Below are positions 4,865 through 5,781 of a DNA stretch of 5,781 bases, in pieces; the first letter of the stretch is position 1, and the number at the start of each line of letters is the position of its first letter. Below the pieces are notes generated by a model. It was not told the origin of the DNA. It did not search any database and saw only the letters and a program-made list of their open reading frames with translations. The DNA comes from Bacteroidales bacterium (GTDB taxonomy: Bacteria > Bacteroidota > Bacteroidia > Bacteroidales > Lentimicrobiaceae), in NCBI GenBank assembly GCA_022837485.1, contig JALHHH010000029.1, positions 1 through 5,781 of the forward strand, read 5' to 3'. A program made the translations under genes and the position numbers.

Positions 4865-5458
4865 TTAACGGATGTTGTCAAGGCTTGCCAGCTTATTCAC
4901 CACGGCGTAAATGGTAAGTCCCGAAACGGTTTTTATTCCGGTTTTTATAGTGATGTTTTTCCGGTGGGTGATGACGGTATTGATGCTGATGTTCAGTTTG
5001 TCGGCAATTTCTTTATTTGAGAGTCCGACGGCCAGTTGCTGAAGTACTTCCTTTTCCCGCTCGCTCAGCAGGCTGCCGTTCTCGTTGTCTTTTGGTCCGG
5101 AAGGCTCGGGTGTTTTGCGCATCACCAAAGCTATCCGCTCCAGCGGATCGGTAATGCTGATGACTTCATCGAAGAATGCCATGGTCGTGCTGTCGAAAAC
5201 GGCATAACCGATTCCTATCCAGCGGGTATCCGGAGCCTCTTTTTTCAGCGACTGAAACTGCCTGGCATTGTGTTGTATATAGGAAGGGTTTAGCAGTATC
5301 AGCTCGTAGTTGTGGCACGACAGCAGCTTTTCAAGTTCCTGAACAGAACCGATATGCTTCATCCGGATCGGAAGATCCATACGTTCGGCTATGCCCGACA
5401 GCCCCTCAAAAATAAGGACCGAAGGCTCCAGAACGGCGATATGTATGGTTTTGCCCAT
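4865..5458 (-). CDS. LuxR/NarL-type regulator with degenerate receiver domain
   Basis: This 197-residue cytoplasmic protein has a response-regulator layout. Residues 5-115 resemble a receiver domain and 131-192 form a LuxR/GerE-type helix-turn-helix. The DNA-binding part is canonical: LSEREKEVLQQLAVGLSNKEIA, then the turn and recognition helix around ISINTVITHRKNI (157-169). The receiver lacks its phosphorylation centre. The first acidic pocket is only E11 in AVLEPS. The acceptor Asp at the end of the third strand is Asn (N57, LILLNPSY). The conserved Thr/Ser and Lys are not evident. It is therefore probably not phosphorylated by a histidine kinase and may respond to a protein partner or ligand. 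Its ATG lies 2 nt after the TGA of the hemerythrin-domain gene, so the two are very likely translationally coupled. I infer a role in the nitrosative or oxygen-stress response governed with that di-iron protein. The target genes are unknown, and no cognate kinase is visible. Confidence 0.85.
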   Translation of the reverse strand: MGKTIHIAVLEPSVLIFEGLSGIAERMDLPIRMKHIGSVQELEKLLSCHNYELILLNPSYIQHNARQFQSLKKEAPDTRWIGIGYAVFDSTTMAFFDEVISITDPLERIALVMRKTPEPSGPKDNENGSLLSEREKEVLQQLAVGLSNKEIADKLNISINTVITHRKNITIKTGIKTVSGLTIYAVVNKLASLDNIR

Positions 5459-5460
5459 TG

Positions 5461-5781
5461 TCAGGAACGTGATTTTTTCTCCAGCGATTCAACCAAAGGT
5501 ATCAGAATCTGGTCTTCTATCATGGAATGAACCCTGAGGTCGTAATCCAGCTCGTTCAGTTTGTTAAACAGATCTCTGCGAATCTTCTGATCGTTCTGTC
5601 CGGGAAGGTATTTGATCAATAAACTGATAAGGTCGTCAAGTTTCTGTTCTATGTCGTCGTGGTGATCGCGGTATTCGTTCACCGAATATTCTGTATTCAG
5701 CGGTTGCGATTTTCCTGTTGTATTCTCAAAGATCCGGCCGATGTACGGGAAAGCAATTTCATTTTCATAATTCAGATGCTC
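5461..5781 (-). CDS. Hemerythrin/RIC-like di-iron protein, C-terminal part
   Basis: The 5' end is cut by the window. The visible 106 residues, in frame to the very last base, are the C-terminal half of a hemerythrin (HHE)-type four-helix domain. In window numbering H2 and E6 (EHLNYENEIAFPYI), H41 (EYRDHHDDIEQKL) and H85 and E89 (LRVHSMIEDQILIPL) form the pattern HxxxE ... H ... HxxxE. The last spacing matches E. coli YtfE/RIC (H160 to H204/E208), and H2/E6 corresponds to H129/E133. The remaining two His ligands would lie outside the window. RIC proteins repair iron-sulfur clusters after nitric oxide or peroxide stress; related hemerythrin domains sense or bind O2 or NO. The apparent GTG start at 5682 is rejected because it would remove the first HxxxE motif and the frame is open further upstream. 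The regulator gene follows after 2 nt. Family is confident; choice between RIC and another hemerythrin-domain role is not. Confidence 0.85.
   Translation of the reverse strand, partial: EHLNYENEIAFPYIGRIFENTTGKSQPLNTEYSVNEYRDHHDDIEQKLDDLISLLIKYLPGQNDQKIRRDLFNKLNELDYDLRVHSMIEDQILIPLVESLEKKSRS

Overview
The window looks like a chromosomal segment from a member of the Bacteroidota, probably Bacteroidales-like. This rests on three things. Two intergenic regions carry perfect matches to the Bacteroidota -7 promoter element TAnnTTTG. Translation starts are AT-rich and lack Shine-Dalgarno sequences. The protein set is a hemerythrin/LuxR-type pair, an OprB-like porin, a FeoB-associated-type Cys-rich mini-protein and a YqhD-type dehydrogenase. 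No rRNA, tRNA, CRISPR array or transposase gene was seen.

Layout. All six confident genes lie on the minus strand, so transcription runs from right to left. From the right edge they are: the C-terminal part of a hemerythrin/RIC-like di-iron protein (5461-5781, cut by the window edge); a LuxR/NarL-type regulator with a degenerate receiver domain, 2 nt downstream (4865-5458); a ~200-nt spacer with a promoter and repeated motifs; an OprB-family outer-membrane porin (3510-4661); a small Cys-rich single-pass membrane protein (3233-3442); a DmeF-like cation diffusion facilitator that stops after its membrane domain (2554-3174); a ~230-nt spacer with a promoter and a cluster of GGTAA/TTACC half-sites; and a YqhD-like iron/zinc-type alcohol dehydrogenase (1169-2323). 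A strong intrinsic terminator (1109-1135) closes the gene run.

The left 1.1 kb (1-1108) has no confident gene and is rich in repeats. It holds a 10-bp-arm palindrome (43-68), G-rich 12-mer and 7-mer tandem repeats (294-390), and an eleven-unit 21-bp tandem array (445-675) whose plus-strand reading is a MLAEDSR heptad. Diverged units in the same 21-nt phase appear to continue to about 801, interrupted by an in-frame TAA. This is the least explained part of the window.

How the genes may work together (inference): the right-hand pair suggests a nitrosative or oxidative stress/iron response. The Cys-rich protein and CDF transporter suggest transition-metal handling at the inner membrane. YqhD-type enzymes detoxify reactive aldehydes. 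The porin admits small solutes. A shared stress/metal theme is plausible, but the sequence does not prove co-regulation. I see no clear new defence or mobile system. The best leads are the heptad-repeat locus, the pseudo-receiver regulator coupled to a di-iron protein, and the CDF without a C-terminal domain beside a Feo-type mini-protein.
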